Source of the DNA: Achromobacter sp. AONIH1
Lineage (GTDB): Bacteria; Pseudomonadota; Gammaproteobacteria; Burkholderiales; Burkholderiaceae_B
Assembly: GCF_002902905.1 (NCBI RefSeq)
Contig: NZ_CP026124.1
Coordinates: forward strand, 3,658,001 to 3,722,000
Length of the DNA: 64,000 nucleotides
Direction of reading: 5' to 3'
Shown here: positions 43,900 to 53,111 of the stretch, piece by piece
How the letters are laid out: every line of letters begins with the position of its first letter
Position numbering within the stretch: position 1 is the first letter of the stretch
The notes under the pieces: generated by a model
Told to the model about the DNA's origin: nothing
The model's input: only the letters and a program-made list of their open reading frames with translations
The model's database searches: none
Translations under genes and position numbers: made by a program

Positions 43900-44192
43900 G
43901 AGCAGATGGAATAGGTGGTGGGCGCGAGAGGCGGGTCGGAGCCGCCAGCGCGGCGCCGGCCGACTTGCGGCGGCCGGGTTCAGGGCGCCATTATCGGACA
44001 GCGGCGCTATTATCTGCCTGAAAACCCTGGGGTCGGCCTGCTATTCCAGGGCATCGCGATCCAGCATCGCATCGCGGGCGCAGCGCGACGGGCCCGCATT
44101 CCTTGTGTTACAGACCAGGGGCTCCGCCCGGCTGCGGTTCCTGGTCGCGCGGCCGGGCCGCCAGGGCGGCGCCGCGAATCATGGAGGGGTTT

Positions 44193-45020
44193 ATGTCGAA
44201 AGTACCCGCAGTCAAATTGAACGACGGGAACAGGATTCCGCAGTTGGGCCTGGGCGTGTGGCAAGTGCCGGACGAGCAGGCCGCCGCCAGCGTCAAGGAA
44301 GCGCTGGCCGCCGGCTACAGGTCCGTGGACACGGCCGCGATTTACCAGAACGAGGAAGGCGTGGGCGCGGGGCTGCGCGCGGCCGGCGTTGCTCGCAAGG
44401 ACCTGTTCATCACCACCAAGCTGTGGAACGACAAGCACGGCTACGACGACGCCCACGCGGCGATGGACGAGAGCCTGCGCAAGCTGGGCCTGGCCTATGT
44501 CGACCTGTACCTGATCCACTGGCCGGTGGCCGGCAGCGACAAGTTTCTGGAAGCCTGGCGCGCGATGATCGAGATGAAGCAGGACGGCCGCGCGCGCTCG
44601 ATCGGCGTGTCGAACTTCACCGAGGCCAACCTGAGCCGGTTGATCAAGGATTCCGGCGTGACGCCGGCGGTGAACCAGATCGAGCTGCATCCCGGATTCG
44701 CGCAGCGCGAGCTGCGCGCCTTCCATGAGCGCCACGGCATCGCCACCGAATCCTGGAGCCCGCTGGCCCAGGGCAAGGCGGTACAGGAAAAGGTGATCCA
44801 GGAACTGGCGCGCAAGCATGGCAAGACGCCGGCGCAGATCACGCTGCGCTGGCACCTGCAGAGCGACCTGATCGTGATTCCGAAGTCGGTCACGCCGGCG
44901 CGCATCCGCGAGAACATCGACGTGTTCGATTTCGAGCTGTCGCGGGCCGACATGGACGCCATCGACGGCATCGTCGAGGGCGCGCGGTTGGGCCCGGATC
45001 CGGAGCGCTTCGGCAAATGA
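44193..45020 (+). CDS. Aldo/keto reductase
   Basis: The 275-residue NADPH-dependent reductase has the complete catalytic set Asp46, Tyr51, Lys76 and His109 in the expected motifs (SVDTAAIYQNEEGVG, ITTKLWND, LIHWP). NADPH contacts lie in LIVIPKSVTPARIRENIDVF (written here in family style). It resembles the DkgA/2,5-diketo-gluconate reductase subgroup. ATG 44193 follows GGAGGGG. It is a single gene whose 3' hairpin separates it from the PepSY pair. Confidence 0.93.
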   Translation: MSKVPAVKLNDGNRIPQLGLGVWQVPDEQAAASVKEALAAGYRSVDTAAIYQNEEGVGAGLRAAGVARKDLFITTKLWNDKHGYDDAHAAMDESLRKLGLAYVDLYLIHWPVAGSDKFLEAWRAMIEMKQDGRARSIGVSNFTEANLSRLIKDSGVTPAVNQIELHPGFAQRELRAFHERHGIATESWSPLAQGKAVQEKVIQELARKHGKTPAQITLRWHLQSDLIVIPKSVTPARIRENIDVFDFELSRADMDAIDGIVEGARLGPDPERFGK

Positions 45021-45026
45021 GCGATG

Positions 45027-45050
45027 CGCGCCCGGCCTGGGCCGGGCGCG
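45027..45050. terminator. GC-rich hairpin after the reductase gene
   Basis: A 10-bp stem (45027-45036 with 45041-45050) on a CTGG loop lies between two convergent genes. No T run, so termination efficiency is uncertain. Confidence 0.5.
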
Positions 45051-45072
45051 GCTGCGCGGGCAGGAGCGCGCG

Positions 45073-45258
45073 TCAGCGTTCCAGCGGGAAGGCCCAGTAG
45101 CGCACGATCACGCCCAGCAGGATGGTCAGCGCCGTCCAGGAAGCCCAGTGCCAGCCGCCGGTGCCCAGCAGCGCGGCCAGCAGGCCGAACACGCTCAGCA
45201 ACCCCAGCACGATGGGCGCGCCCCAGACGAACATGAAACCGCGATTCTGCTTGCTCAT
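45073..45258 (-). CDS. Small two-helix membrane protein downstream of PepSY gene
   Basis: This 61-residue protein begins MSKQNRGFMFVWGAPIVLGL and has two membrane segments (about residues 10-32 and 38-55). Its start ATG overlaps the stop of the PepSY gene by ATGA, so the two are translationally coupled. Small proteins of this type often accompany PepSY-associated iron-uptake proteins (DUF3649 or DUF3325-like), but I cannot assign a family name. Confidence 0.75.
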   Translation of the reverse strand: MSKQNRGFMFVWGAPIVLGLLSVFGLLAALLGTGGWHWASWTALTILLGVIVRYWAFPLER

Positions 45259-46430
45259 GCGGGCGTCCTTTGCACGGCGGCCGCCGCTTCGTGCCGGCGC
45301 ATCAGGTCGGCGATGCGCGCTTCGGTGGCGCGGCGTCGCGCCAGCCACAGGTACAGGCCGCTGACCAGCACCACGATGGTGATCAGGTCGAGCAGGGCCC
45401 AGATGATCTTCAGCGGCATGCCGCCGTAGTCGCCGAAATGCAGCGGACGCGACAGCTCCAGCGCGGTCAGGTACCAGGGCATGCGGGCCACGGTGGTGAG
45501 CGCGCCGGTCGCGCCGTCCACCAGCACCGGCGTGTTCAGGCGCGAGGTGAGCGGGGTGTCGCCGCGCATCCACACCAGGTAGTGGTGAGGGCTGCCGTAG
45601 GCGTTGCCGGGAAAGGCGATGAAGGAAATCTCGGTGCCGGGCATGGCCTGGCGCGCGGTATCGGCCGCCGCCTGCACCGAGGCCAGCTCGGCGGGAATGC
45701 CCTGGCCCTTGTAGGGCTCCAGGATGCCGACCAGCTCGGTGGACTGCCACAGGCGGAACAGCGGCGTGGACAGCTCGTTGACCACGCCCGTCAGTCCCAC
45801 CACGAAGGCCCAGACCAGCGTGACGATGCCCAGCAGGTTGTGCAGGTCCAGCCATTTGAGCCGGGTCGAGCGCGAGGCGCGCACCGTGCCGAATTCGAGT
45901 TTCTTCATGAACGGACCGTACAGCACCACGCCCGACACGATGGCCACGCAGAACAGCAGGCCCATGAAGCCCAGGAACAGCTCGCCCGGCAGGCTGGCGA
46001 ACAGGTCCACATGCAGCGACAGCATGATGCCCATGAAGGAAAAGCGGTCCTGCGAGTAGAGTGGGCCGTCCAACAGCACGTCGCCGGTGCGCGCGTCCAT
46101 GCGCACGGCGTGGCCGGAAGCCAGGCCGTCGCCCGGCTTCTTGGCCATGCCGACGAAGGCCTGCGGCTCGTCCGGATCGAAGGACAGGTAGTCGACCACT
46201 TCGGCGGGGTACATGGAGCGGGCCTGGGCCACCAGCTTGTCGAAGTTGGCGCGCGGCGTGCCGGCGGGCACGTCCGACAAGGGCTTGCCGTCATCCAGCC
46301 AATGCTCGATCTCGTGGTGGAACACCAGCGGCAGGCCGGTCAGGCAGATGATCAGCAGGAACGCCGTACAGATCAGGCTGGTCCATTTGTGGACCACATA
46401 CCAGGTTTTGATGGTGGAGGCGGAGGCCAT
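45255..46430 (-). CDS. PepSY-associated TM-helix protein, putative iron-uptake reductase
   Basis: The 391-residue inner-membrane protein has four membrane segments with conserved His residues (near residue 15 in YVVHKWTSLICTAF, then VFHHEIEHWL, LSLHVDLFASLPGELFLG and WLDLHNLLGIV) and periplasmic PepSY domains. Relatives in siderophore operons are thought to reduce ferric-siderophore complexes. ATG 46430 is used. A Fur-like 21-base palindrome lies 73 bases upstream, so iron repression is expected. No TonB receptor is adjacent in the window. Confidence 0.9.
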   Translation of the reverse strand: MASASTIKTWYVVHKWTSLICTAFLLIICLTGLPLVFHHEIEHWLDDGKPLSDVPAGTPRANFDKLVAQARSMYPAEVVDYLSFDPDEPQAFVGMAKKPGDGLASGHAVRMDARTGDVLLDGPLYSQDRFSFMGIMLSLHVDLFASLPGELFLGFMGLLFCVAIVSGVVLYGPFMKKLEFGTVRASRSTRLKWLDLHNLLGIVTLVWAFVVGLTGVVNELSTPLFRLWQSTELVGILEPYKGQGIPAELASVQAAADTARQAMPGTEISFIAFPGNAYGSPHHYLVWMRGDTPLTSRLNTPVLVDGATGALTTVARMPWYLTALELSRPLHFGDYGGMPLKIIWALLDLITIVVLVSGLYLWLARRRATEARIADLMRRHEAAAAVQRTPA

Positions 46431-46502
46431 GGGATGGGGGACGGCGGAGGGCCGCAAGCGCGGCCCTCGGGTGTGTCGGTTGATTGGAAGCGGAACAGTA
46501 TC

Positions 46503-46523
46503 ACGAATAATAGCTATTCTCGT
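46503..46523 (-). promoter_or_regulatory. Fur-like box upstream of the PepSY gene
   Basis: ACGAATAATAGCTATTCTCGT is a palindromic 21-mer with an AATAGCTATT core, close to the Fur consensus (GATAATGATAATCATTATC). It lies in the only AT-rich part of the region between the PepSY and phosphatase genes and overlaps the expected PepSY promoter. Confidence 0.75.
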
Positions 46524-46696
46524 AGCGTTTTGTGCAGCGCCGGCCACTCCCGAGCGCTCGCCTGTCGCGGGCGAGCCGGCGGCCGTCAGCGCGCGGTTTC
46601 AAAGCGGGTTAAAAAGTAAGTTTGGCGGCGCCGTGCGGATGGCGTCCGCCCGCCGCCCCAGGCGGAGTCCGTGCCTGTCCGCCACCCTGGAACACC

Positions 46697-47434
46697 ATGC
46701 AGCAGCCTTTCCTCAGAATCCCTCGCAACGTCTCCGGCCGCGACTTCGCGGTGGGCGATGTGCATGGGCATTTTTCCCGCCTGCGTCAAAGCCTGGATCG
46801 GTTGGGTTTCGATCCGGCGCGCGACCGGCTGTTCTCGGTGGGCGACCTGGTGGACCGGGGGCCGGAGAACGAGCAGGTGCTGGACTGGCTGCGGCAGCCC
46901 TGGTTCCACGCGGTGCAAGGCAATCACGAGGACTACGCGATCCGCCACGTCCGCAGCGGCAAGGTGGACCAGATGAATTGGCGCGGCTACGGCGGCGGCT
47001 GGTTCCTGGACCTGCCCGAGGAACGGCAGCGCGAGTACGCGCAGGCCTTCGAGGCCCTGCCCGTGGCGATCGAGGTCGAAACGCGCGATGGGGCGGTGGG
47101 GCTGGTGCACGCGGACTGCCCGGTGCTGTTCTGGCCGCGCCTGGAAGAGGCGCTGCGCGACCGCTACAAGCGCACCAGCGCGGTCTGCCAGTGGTCACGC
47201 GACCGCCTGCGCCTGGTGGACCGCGCCGGCGTGCTCGGCGTGCGCGCCGTGGTGGCGGGGCATACGCCCGTGGCCGAGCCGCTGCTGCTGGGCAACGTCT
47301 ATCACATCGACACCGAGGGCTGGAAGGATGGCTACTTCACCTTCCTGGACCTGGAATCGCTGCAGGCCTGGCCGCGCGCCATGGTGACCGAGCCCGAGTC
47401 GGCGGACGACGAGGCGGGCCAGGATCCGGCCTGA
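46697..47434 (+). CDS. PphA-type serine/threonine protein phosphatase
   Basis: The 245-residue metallophosphatase has the PPP-family motifs GDVHG at residues 20-24, GDLVDRG at 49-55 and GNHE at 75-78, plus later AGHTP and the C-terminal HIDTEGW. It resembles lambda/PrpA-type phosphatases. ATG 46697 is preceded by a weak site. It is divergent from the PepSY gene and converges on mrcA. Substrate unknown. Confidence 0.9.
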   Translation: MQQPFLRIPRNVSGRDFAVGDVHGHFSRLRQSLDRLGFDPARDRLFSVGDLVDRGPENEQVLDWLRQPWFHAVQGNHEDYAIRHVRSGKVDQMNWRGYGGGWFLDLPEERQREYAQAFEALPVAIEVETRDGAVGLVHADCPVLFWPRLEEALRDRYKRTSAVCQWSRDRLRLVDRAGVLGVRAVVAGHTPVAEPLLLGNVYHIDTEGWKDGYFTFLDLESLQAWPRAMVTEPESADDEAGQDPA

Positions 47435-47502
47435 TTCCTCTTCAAGACGGCTTCATATAGGCAGGACAGCGGGCGCCGGGCCAGACCCGGCGCCGCATCG
47501 GC

Positions 47503-50127
47503 TTACACGCGCGGCACGGGGATGGGCGGGAAGGCGGGGTCGCCGCCAGCGGGAGCCTGGCCCGGGGACTGGCCCTGCGCCCGGCCCGGCACAGCGCCGG
47601 GCGTCGGCACGGGCAGCGGCTGGGCCACCGGCGCCTGGGCCGGCAGGCCTTGCGGCTGCGCCTGGTCCGGCTGGGCGATCGCGGGCTGTCCGGCGGCGGC
47701 CGGTCCCGCGCCGGGCAGCGCCGCGCCCGGCGTGGACAGCGGACGCACCGTGTTGTCGACGCCGCCGGTTGAGCGGTTGTTGTTGAGGAAATCGGTCAGC
47801 GCATCGCCCGAGGACAGGTCCAGCGAGGCCACCGCCTGGCCGGGCGGGAATTCACTGAAATAGAACTCGCCGTTGTCCACCAGCAGGCCGTCCGGACGCG
47901 GCGCGGGCTTGCTTTCGGGCACGCCCTTGAGCACGGGCTGCATGTAGTCCAGCCAGGTGCTCAGGGCCAGGCCGCTGCCGAATTCGTTGGTGCCCAGCGA
48001 GCGCGGCTGGTCGAAGCCCATCCAGACGGTGGTGGCCAGCGTGGGCGTGAAGCCCGAGAACCAGACGTCGACGGCCTCGTTGGTGGTGCCGGTCTTGCCG
48101 CCCACGTCGTTGCGCTTGAGCTGCTGGTGCGCGCGCGCGCCGGTGCCGCTGGTGGCGGCGTCGCGCAGGATGCCGTCCATGACCCAGGCGGTGCGCGGGT
48201 CGATGGCGCGCGCGGCGGCGTCGCCGGCGACCACGGGCTGGGCCTGCATCAGCACATGGCCCGAGCGGTCGGTGACGCGGTCGATCAGGAAGGGCGTGAC
48301 GCGGTAGCCGCCGTTGGCGAACACGCTGTAGCCGTTGACGACCTGCAGCGGCGTGGCGCCGCCCGCGCCCAGCGCCAGCGGCAGCACCGCCGGCCAACGC
48401 GCCTTGTCGAAGCCGAAGCGGGTCAGGTAGTCCTGCGCGTACTGCGGGCCGATGGCCTGCAGGATGCGGATCGACACCATGTTCTTCGAGCGCATCAGGC
48501 CCTGGCGCAGGGTCAGCATGGGCTCGTAGCGGTTGCCGTCGTTCTTGGGCGACCAGGCCTTGGAGCCGGTCTGCTCGGCGGTCAGCATGAAGGGCTGGTC
48601 CGAGATCTGGGTGGCCGGTGTCAGGCCGCGCTCCAGCGCCGCCGCGTAGACGAAGGGCTTGATGTTCGAGCCCGGCTGGCGCCAGGCCTGGGTGGCGCGG
48701 TTGAAGGTGCCGCGGTTGTAGTCGAAGCCGCCGATCATGGCGCGGATCGCGCCGTCCTGCGGCGCCATCGACACCAGCGCCGCCTGCAGCGCCGGCATGT
48801 TGATGATCTCCCAGCCGTCGCCGGCCTTGTGGATGTAGACCACCGAGCCGCGCCGCAGCCGCTGGCTGTCGGACGCCTTGGGGTTGAGCGCGCGGGCCAC
48901 CACGGCCAGCGCCTTCTTGTCGGAAATCGTGATGATGTCGCGCGCGCTGCGGGCCACGGTCACTTCCGTCGGACTGGCGGCCAGCACCACGGCGGCCAGC
49001 AGGTCCTCGCTGTCCGGCGTCTTTTCCTGCACGCCGTCCAGGATGTCGTCCAGCGCCTGGGCGTCCTTCTCGACGCCGTCGGGCAGGTCGATCTGGTCCT
49101 CGGGGCCGGGATAGACCGAGCGGCGGGTGTAGTCCAGCACGCCGTCGCGCACCGCGCGGTAGGCGGCTTCCTGCGCCTTGGAGTCGATCGTGGTGTAGAC
49201 GTCGATGCCCTTGGAGTAGGTCTGTTCCTGGAACACGCCGTACATCAGCTGGCGCGCCAGCTCGGCCGGATAGTCGCCGTGGATGGCGAAGCCGCGCGGG
49301 CTGGCGCCTTCGGTGCCGCGCACGACCACGCGCTGCTTGAAGGCTTCCTCGGTCTGCTCGGGCGTCAGGTAGCCCAGCGCCTTCATGCGGTTCAGCACAT
49401 AGTGCTGGCGGATCTCGGCGCGCGGGAAATTGGTGATGGGATTGAAGCGCGACGGCGCCTTGGGAATGCCGGCCAGCATGGCGGCCTCGGCCGGCGTCAC
49501 TTCCGACAGCGGCTTGCCCAGGTAGGTGCGCGAGGCGGCTGCGAAGCCGTAGGCGCGGTGGCCCAGGTAGATCTGGTTCATGTAGAGCGCCAGGATTTCG
49601 TCCTTGCTGAGTTCGGACTCGATCTTGAAGGTCAGCAGCAGCTCGTAGAACTTGCGCGAGTAGGTCTTTTCCGACGACAGGTAGAAGTTGCGCGCCACCT
49701 GCATGGTGATGGTGCTGCCGCCCTGGCTCTTGGAGCCCTTGACCACGTTGGTCAGGATCGCGCGCGCCACGCCCATCCAGTCCACGCCGCCGTGGCGGTA
49801 GAAACGGTCGTCCTCGGCCGACAGCACGGCATTGCGCATGACTTCGGGAATTTCATCGAAGCGCAGCACGTTGCGGTGTTCTTCACCGTATTCGCCGATC
49901 AGGACCTTGTCGGCCGTGTAGATGCGCAGCGGCACGCGCGGCCGGTAATCGGTCATGGCGTGCAGGTCGGGCAGGCTGGGCCAGGCCAGCGCCAGCGCCA
50001 GGCCGAGCAGCACGGCGGCGCAGACGCCGGCGCCGGCCACGGCGACGCCGGTCTTGATCAGGAAGGGCTTCCAGGAGAAGCGCCGTTTGCCGCGAGGGGC
50101 GTCGGAAGAATGCTGGGGATTGCTCAT
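47503..50127 (-). CDS. mrcA: Penicillin-binding protein 1A
   Basis: The 874-residue bifunctional peptidoglycan synthase has a short cytoplasmic start, one membrane anchor (residues about 25-50), and the GT51 transglycosylase domain with EDDRFYRHGGVD and GGSTITMQVARNFYL. An OB-like linker and the transpeptidase follow, with SxxK at Ser487 (GSNIKPF), the SKN motif and KTG in VGGKTGTTNEAVDVWF. The last 120 residues are Pro/Gly/Ala/Gln-rich and probably disordered. It acts in the periplasm in cell wall elongation. The minus-strand start is ATG 50127. Confidence 0.96.
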   Translation of the reverse strand: MSNPQHSSDAPRGKRRFSWKPFLIKTGVAVAGAGVCAAVLLGLALALAWPSLPDLHAMTDYRPRVPLRIYTADKVLIGEYGEEHRNVLRFDEIPEVMRNAVLSAEDDRFYRHGGVDWMGVARAILTNVVKGSKSQGGSTITMQVARNFYLSSEKTYSRKFYELLLTFKIESELSKDEILALYMNQIYLGHRAYGFAAASRTYLGKPLSEVTPAEAAMLAGIPKAPSRFNPITNFPRAEIRQHYVLNRMKALGYLTPEQTEEAFKQRVVVRGTEGASPRGFAIHGDYPAELARQLMYGVFQEQTYSKGIDVYTTIDSKAQEAAYRAVRDGVLDYTRRSVYPGPEDQIDLPDGVEKDAQALDDILDGVQEKTPDSEDLLAAVVLAASPTEVTVARSARDIITISDKKALAVVARALNPKASDSQRLRRGSVVYIHKAGDGWEIINMPALQAALVSMAPQDGAIRAMIGGFDYNRGTFNRATQAWRQPGSNIKPFVYAAALERGLTPATQISDQPFMLTAEQTGSKAWSPKNDGNRYEPMLTLRQGLMRSKNMVSIRILQAIGPQYAQDYLTRFGFDKARWPAVLPLALGAGGATPLQVVNGYSVFANGGYRVTPFLIDRVTDRSGHVLMQAQPVVAGDAAARAIDPRTAWVMDGILRDAATSGTGARAHQQLKRNDVGGKTGTTNEAVDVWFSGFTPTLATTVWMGFDQPRSLGTNEFGSGLALSTWLDYMQPVLKGVPESKPAPRPDGLLVDNGEFYFSEFPPGQAVASLDLSSGDALTDFLNNNRSTGGVDNTVRPLSTPGAALPGAGPAAAGQPAIAQPDQAQPQGLPAQAPVAQPLPVPTPGAVPGRAQGQSPGQAPAGGDPAFPPIPVPRV

Positions 50128-50344
50128 TGCTGGCGATTCTAGGGCGTAACGCGATAGACCGGCTTTGCGGCGATTTGGTTTCGGTAACCAGACATGGCCG
50201 GGCCGGTCGGGGACGGAAGGGGGCGCATTTGCGGGCTGGCCGCGGGGCGGCGGCGCCGGGGCGTCCGGGCGCTATTGTCGCCGATCCTTCCGGGGACAGG
50301 CTTAAGCGGCGCTGAAATCCGCCGCGTGCCGGACGCGCGTGGCC

Positions 50345-51151
50345 TCATGCGGGCTGCGCCGGCAGATAGCGCTGCGGCGGGGCGCCGAGCGCGCGGCGGA
50401 ACATGGCGCTGAAGGCGCTGGCGCTGCGGTAGCCCAGGCTGGCCGCGACGCGCGCGACCGGCTCGCCCAGCGCCAGCCGGCAGACCGCGTCGGCCAGCCG
50501 CAGCTGCTGCACCCACTGGCGGTAATTCAGGCCCAGCTCGGACTGGAACAGGCGGATCAGCGTGCGCGCGCTGGCGCCGACCTCGTCGCCCCAGTCCTCG
50601 ATGCTGCGCGACAGGCCCGGCTGGTCCAGGATGGCGGCGCAGATGGCCTGCAGCCGGCGGTCGCGCGGCCAGGGGATCTGGAAGGGCACCACGCGCGCGG
50701 CGGCCAGTTCCGATTGCACCAGCGCGGCGATCTGGCCCGCGCGGCCGTCCTCGGGATAATCGATCGGCTCGGCGGTCAGCGCCAGGATCAGTTCGCGCAG
50801 CAGGCCGCCGACCTCGATCACCTGGCATTCCGGCCAATAGGCGCTGGCGGCGTCGGCGCGGATATAGAGCGAGCGCATCGACACCGCGCCCACCATCTCG
50901 ACCTCGTGCGGCACGCCGGATGGCACCCACAGCGCGCGCAGCGGCGGCAGCGCCCAGAAGCCGCTGGGCGTGCTGACCCGCATCACGCCCTCGACCGCGT
51001 ACAGCAGCTGGGCGCGCGGATGCGTGTGCGCGCCGGTGCGGGCGCCGGCGGGGAAATCCTTGGCCATGGCCGTGACCGCGCGCGGACGGTCCTGGTAGTC
51101 CTGGGCATCGATGCTGCGGGCGGGGTCTGGAGCGGGGCGGCGGGTGGCCAT
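50345..51151 (-). CDS. AraC-family transcriptional regulator
   Basis: The 268-residue protein has an N-terminal cupin-like sensing domain (GARTGAHTHPRAQLLYAVEG) and a C-terminal double helix-turn-helix (SRSIEDWGDEVGASARTLIR, then EPVARVAASLGYRSASAFSAMFRRALGAPP). It starts at ATG 51151. It diverges from an Fsr-like exporter, the probable target. It ends about 220 bases from mrcA. Confidence 0.92.
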   Translation of the reverse strand: MATRRPAPDPARSIDAQDYQDRPRAVTAMAKDFPAGARTGAHTHPRAQLLYAVEGVMRVSTPSGFWALPPLRALWVPSGVPHEVEMVGAVSMRSLYIRADAASAYWPECQVIEVGGLLRELILALTAEPIDYPEDGRAGQIAALVQSELAAARVVPFQIPWPRDRRLQAICAAILDQPGLSRSIEDWGDEVGASARTLIRLFQSELGLNYRQWVQQLRLADAVCRLALGEPVARVAASLGYRSASAFSAMFRRALGAPPQRYLPAQPA

Positions 51152-51359
51152 GTCTGTCACTTCGATGCGGGTGGTAAGCACCCTGGCTCAGGTACGAAAC
51201 GCCTATTTTGTCACTTTCCCGACGAAAATTGGCAGATCGCTCCCGATCAACCTTCCTACACTGGCAAGCAGAGGCCGGCGGTTCCGCAAGGGCGGCCGGC
51301 CTCGCCGTCCACGTCCCGTTTTCTCAGACCCGCCTTTTCAGACTCCCGACCGCCCAGAC

Positions 51360-52616
51360 ATGAACGCTGCCCAGAATCCCGCCGTCGCCGCCGAGCCGGC
51401 CCCCGTCGCGGCGCCCGGCCCCGCGCGCGACGCCGCCGCGCAGGACGCCTCCACCGCCTTCAAGGTGCTGGGCGCGATCAGCGTGGCGCACCTGATGAAC
51501 GACATGATCCAGTCCATCCTGCTGGCCATCTATCCGATGCTCAAGGAAGGATTCAGCCTGTCGTTCTCGCAGATCGGCCTGATCACGCTGGTCTATCAGC
51601 TGGCCGCCTCGCTGTTGCAGCCCTTCATCGGGCTGTACACCGACCGCCACCCCAAGCCGTATTCGCTGCCGGTGGGCATGGGCTTCACGCTGGCCGGCCT
51701 GCTGCTGCTGTCGGTGGCGCCGTCCTTCGGCTGGCTGCTGGTGGCGGCGGTGCTGGTGGGCACCGGCTCGTCGGTGTTCCATCCCGAGTCCTCGCGCGTG
51801 GCGCGCATGGCCTCGGGCGGCCGCCACGGCCTGGCGCAATCGCTGTTCCAGGTTGGTGGCAACGTCGGCTCGGCGCTGGGGCCGCTGCTGGCGGCGCTGT
51901 TCATCATTCCGCACGGGCAGCGCAGCGTGGCCTGGTTCTCGCTGGCGGCGCTGTTCGGCATCGTGGTGCTGACCGGCATCGGTCGCTGGTACAGCGCCAA
52001 CCGTGCCCGCCTGAAGCCGCGCGCGCGGCGCGACGGCGCGGCGGTGGAGCTGCCGCGCAAGCGCGTGCTGGCCGCGCTGGCGGTGCTGGGCGTGCTGGTG
52101 TTCTCCAAGTATTTCTACCTGGCCAGCCTGAACAGCTATTTCACTTTCTACCTGATCGACAAGTTCGGCCTGTCGACGCGCGAGGCGCAGCTGTACCTGT
52201 TCCTGTTCCTGGCGGCCGTGGCCGTGGGCACGGTGGTGGGCGGTCCGGTGGGCGACCGCATCGGCCGCAAGATCGTGATCTGGGTGTCGATCCTGGGCGT
52301 GGCGCCGTTCACGCTGATGCTGCCGCACGCCAACCTGTTCTGGACGGCGGTGCTGGTGGTGATCATCGGCGCGGTGCTGGCCTCGGCCTTCTCGGCCATC
52401 GTGGTCTATGCGCAGGAGCTGGTGCCGGGCAAGGTCGGCATGATCGCGGGGCTGTTCTTCGGCCTGTCGTTCGGCATGGGCGGGCTGGGCGCGGCCGCGC
52501 TGGGCCGGCTGGCCGACGCCACCAGCATCGGCTATGTCTACCAGGTCTGCGCCTACCTGCCGCTGCTGGGCGTGGTGGCGATCCTGCTGCCGAAAATGGG
52601 GGGCAAGCGCGCCTGA
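51360..52616 (+). CDS. MFS exporter, fosmidomycin-resistance (Fsr) type
   Basis: The 418-residue protein has twelve membrane segments. After an Ala/Pro-rich 30-residue N-terminus it reads FKVLGAISVAHLMNDMIQSILLAIYPMLK, then GTGSSVFHPESSRVARMASGGRHG and GPVGDRIGRKIVIW, all typical of Fsr-like transporters. The family effluxes antibiotics such as fosmidomycin and possibly other metabolites. ATG 51360 is the first start compatible with the family. The divergent AraC-type regulator suggests inducible efflux. Confidence 0.9.
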   Translation: MNAAQNPAVAAEPAPVAAPGPARDAAAQDASTAFKVLGAISVAHLMNDMIQSILLAIYPMLKEGFSLSFSQIGLITLVYQLAASLLQPFIGLYTDRHPKPYSLPVGMGFTLAGLLLLSVAPSFGWLLVAAVLVGTGSSVFHPESSRVARMASGGRHGLAQSLFQVGGNVGSALGPLLAALFIIPHGQRSVAWFSLAALFGIVVLTGIGRWYSANRARLKPRARRDGAAVELPRKRVLAALAVLGVLVFSKYFYLASLNSYFTFYLIDKFGLSTREAQLYLFLFLAAVAVGTVVGGPVGDRIGRKIVIWVSILGVAPFTLMLPHANLFWTAVLVVIIGAVLASAFSAIVVYAQELVPGKVGMIAGLFFGLSFGMGGLGAAALGRLADATSIGYVYQVCAYLPLLGVVAILLPKMGGKRA

Positions 52617-52626
52617 GAGGCGTTGC

Positions 52627-52667
52627 CGCGAGCGGGCCCGGGGCCGTGCGGCCCGGGCCCGCTCGCG
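52627..52667. terminator. 17-bp GC stem between MFS and pgaD
   Basis: A perfect 17-bp stem (52627-52643 with 52651-52667) with a seven-base loop lies between two convergent genes. It is the longest perfect hairpin I see in the window. It lacks a T run but probably blocks readthrough both ways. Confidence 0.7.
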
Positions 52668-52670
52668 ATT

Positions 52671-53111
52671 TCAGGCCACGCTGCGCAGCTGCGCGCGGGC
52701 CGGTTCGATGCCGATGATCTCGCCGCCGTCGCCATGATGGATGACGGCGACGCGGGCGCGGCGCAACTGCTGCAACTGCGCGGGCGCGACGGTGAAGCTG
52801 CGCGCCAGCTGGGCGTCGCCGACGGCGGCCGCCCGGCGGCGGCGGTCCTTGCCGGCGAAGCGCCGGTGGTTGTAGAGCGCCCAGGCCACCAGCGCCGCGC
52901 CGTTGGCCAGCGCCAGCGCGGCGTAGCCCCACAGGGTGTTGGCCGTGGGCAGGAACACCGCCCACAGCGAGGTCTCGGGCCCGCCGGCGGCCCCGCGCAG
53001 GATGGCGAGGATGCCGGCGCCGAACAGATAGGCGAAGGCGAACCAGCCTCCGGCCGTGAGCAGCAGGTCGAACAGGTAGCCGGCGCGGGACCGGCGCGTG
53101 GTGATGATCAT
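52671..53111 (-). CDS. pgaD: PgaD-like accessory protein for poly-GlcNAc synthesis
   Basis: The 146-residue protein has two membrane helices (about residues 12-36 and 50-75) and a cytoplasmic tail. PgaD pairs with the synthase PgaC and forms the c-di-GMP-binding site that activates polymerisation in E. coli. The sequence itself is weakly conserved, so the call rests mainly on position and topology. Its ATG overlaps the pgaC stop by ATGA. In Bordetella the gene is called bpsD. Confidence 0.88.
   Translation of the reverse strand: MIITTRRSRAGYLFDLLLTAGGWFAFAYLFGAGILAILRGAAGGPETSLWAVFLPTANTLWGYAALALANGAALVAWALYNHRRFAGKDRRRRAAAVGDAQLARSFTVAPAQLQQLRRARVAVIHHGDGGEIIGIEPARAQLRSVA

Noticed and set aside
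48127..50142. A 671-codon plus-strand frame opposite mrcA
   Set aside because: Antisense shadow of a complete PBP1A with all motifs; no independent support.
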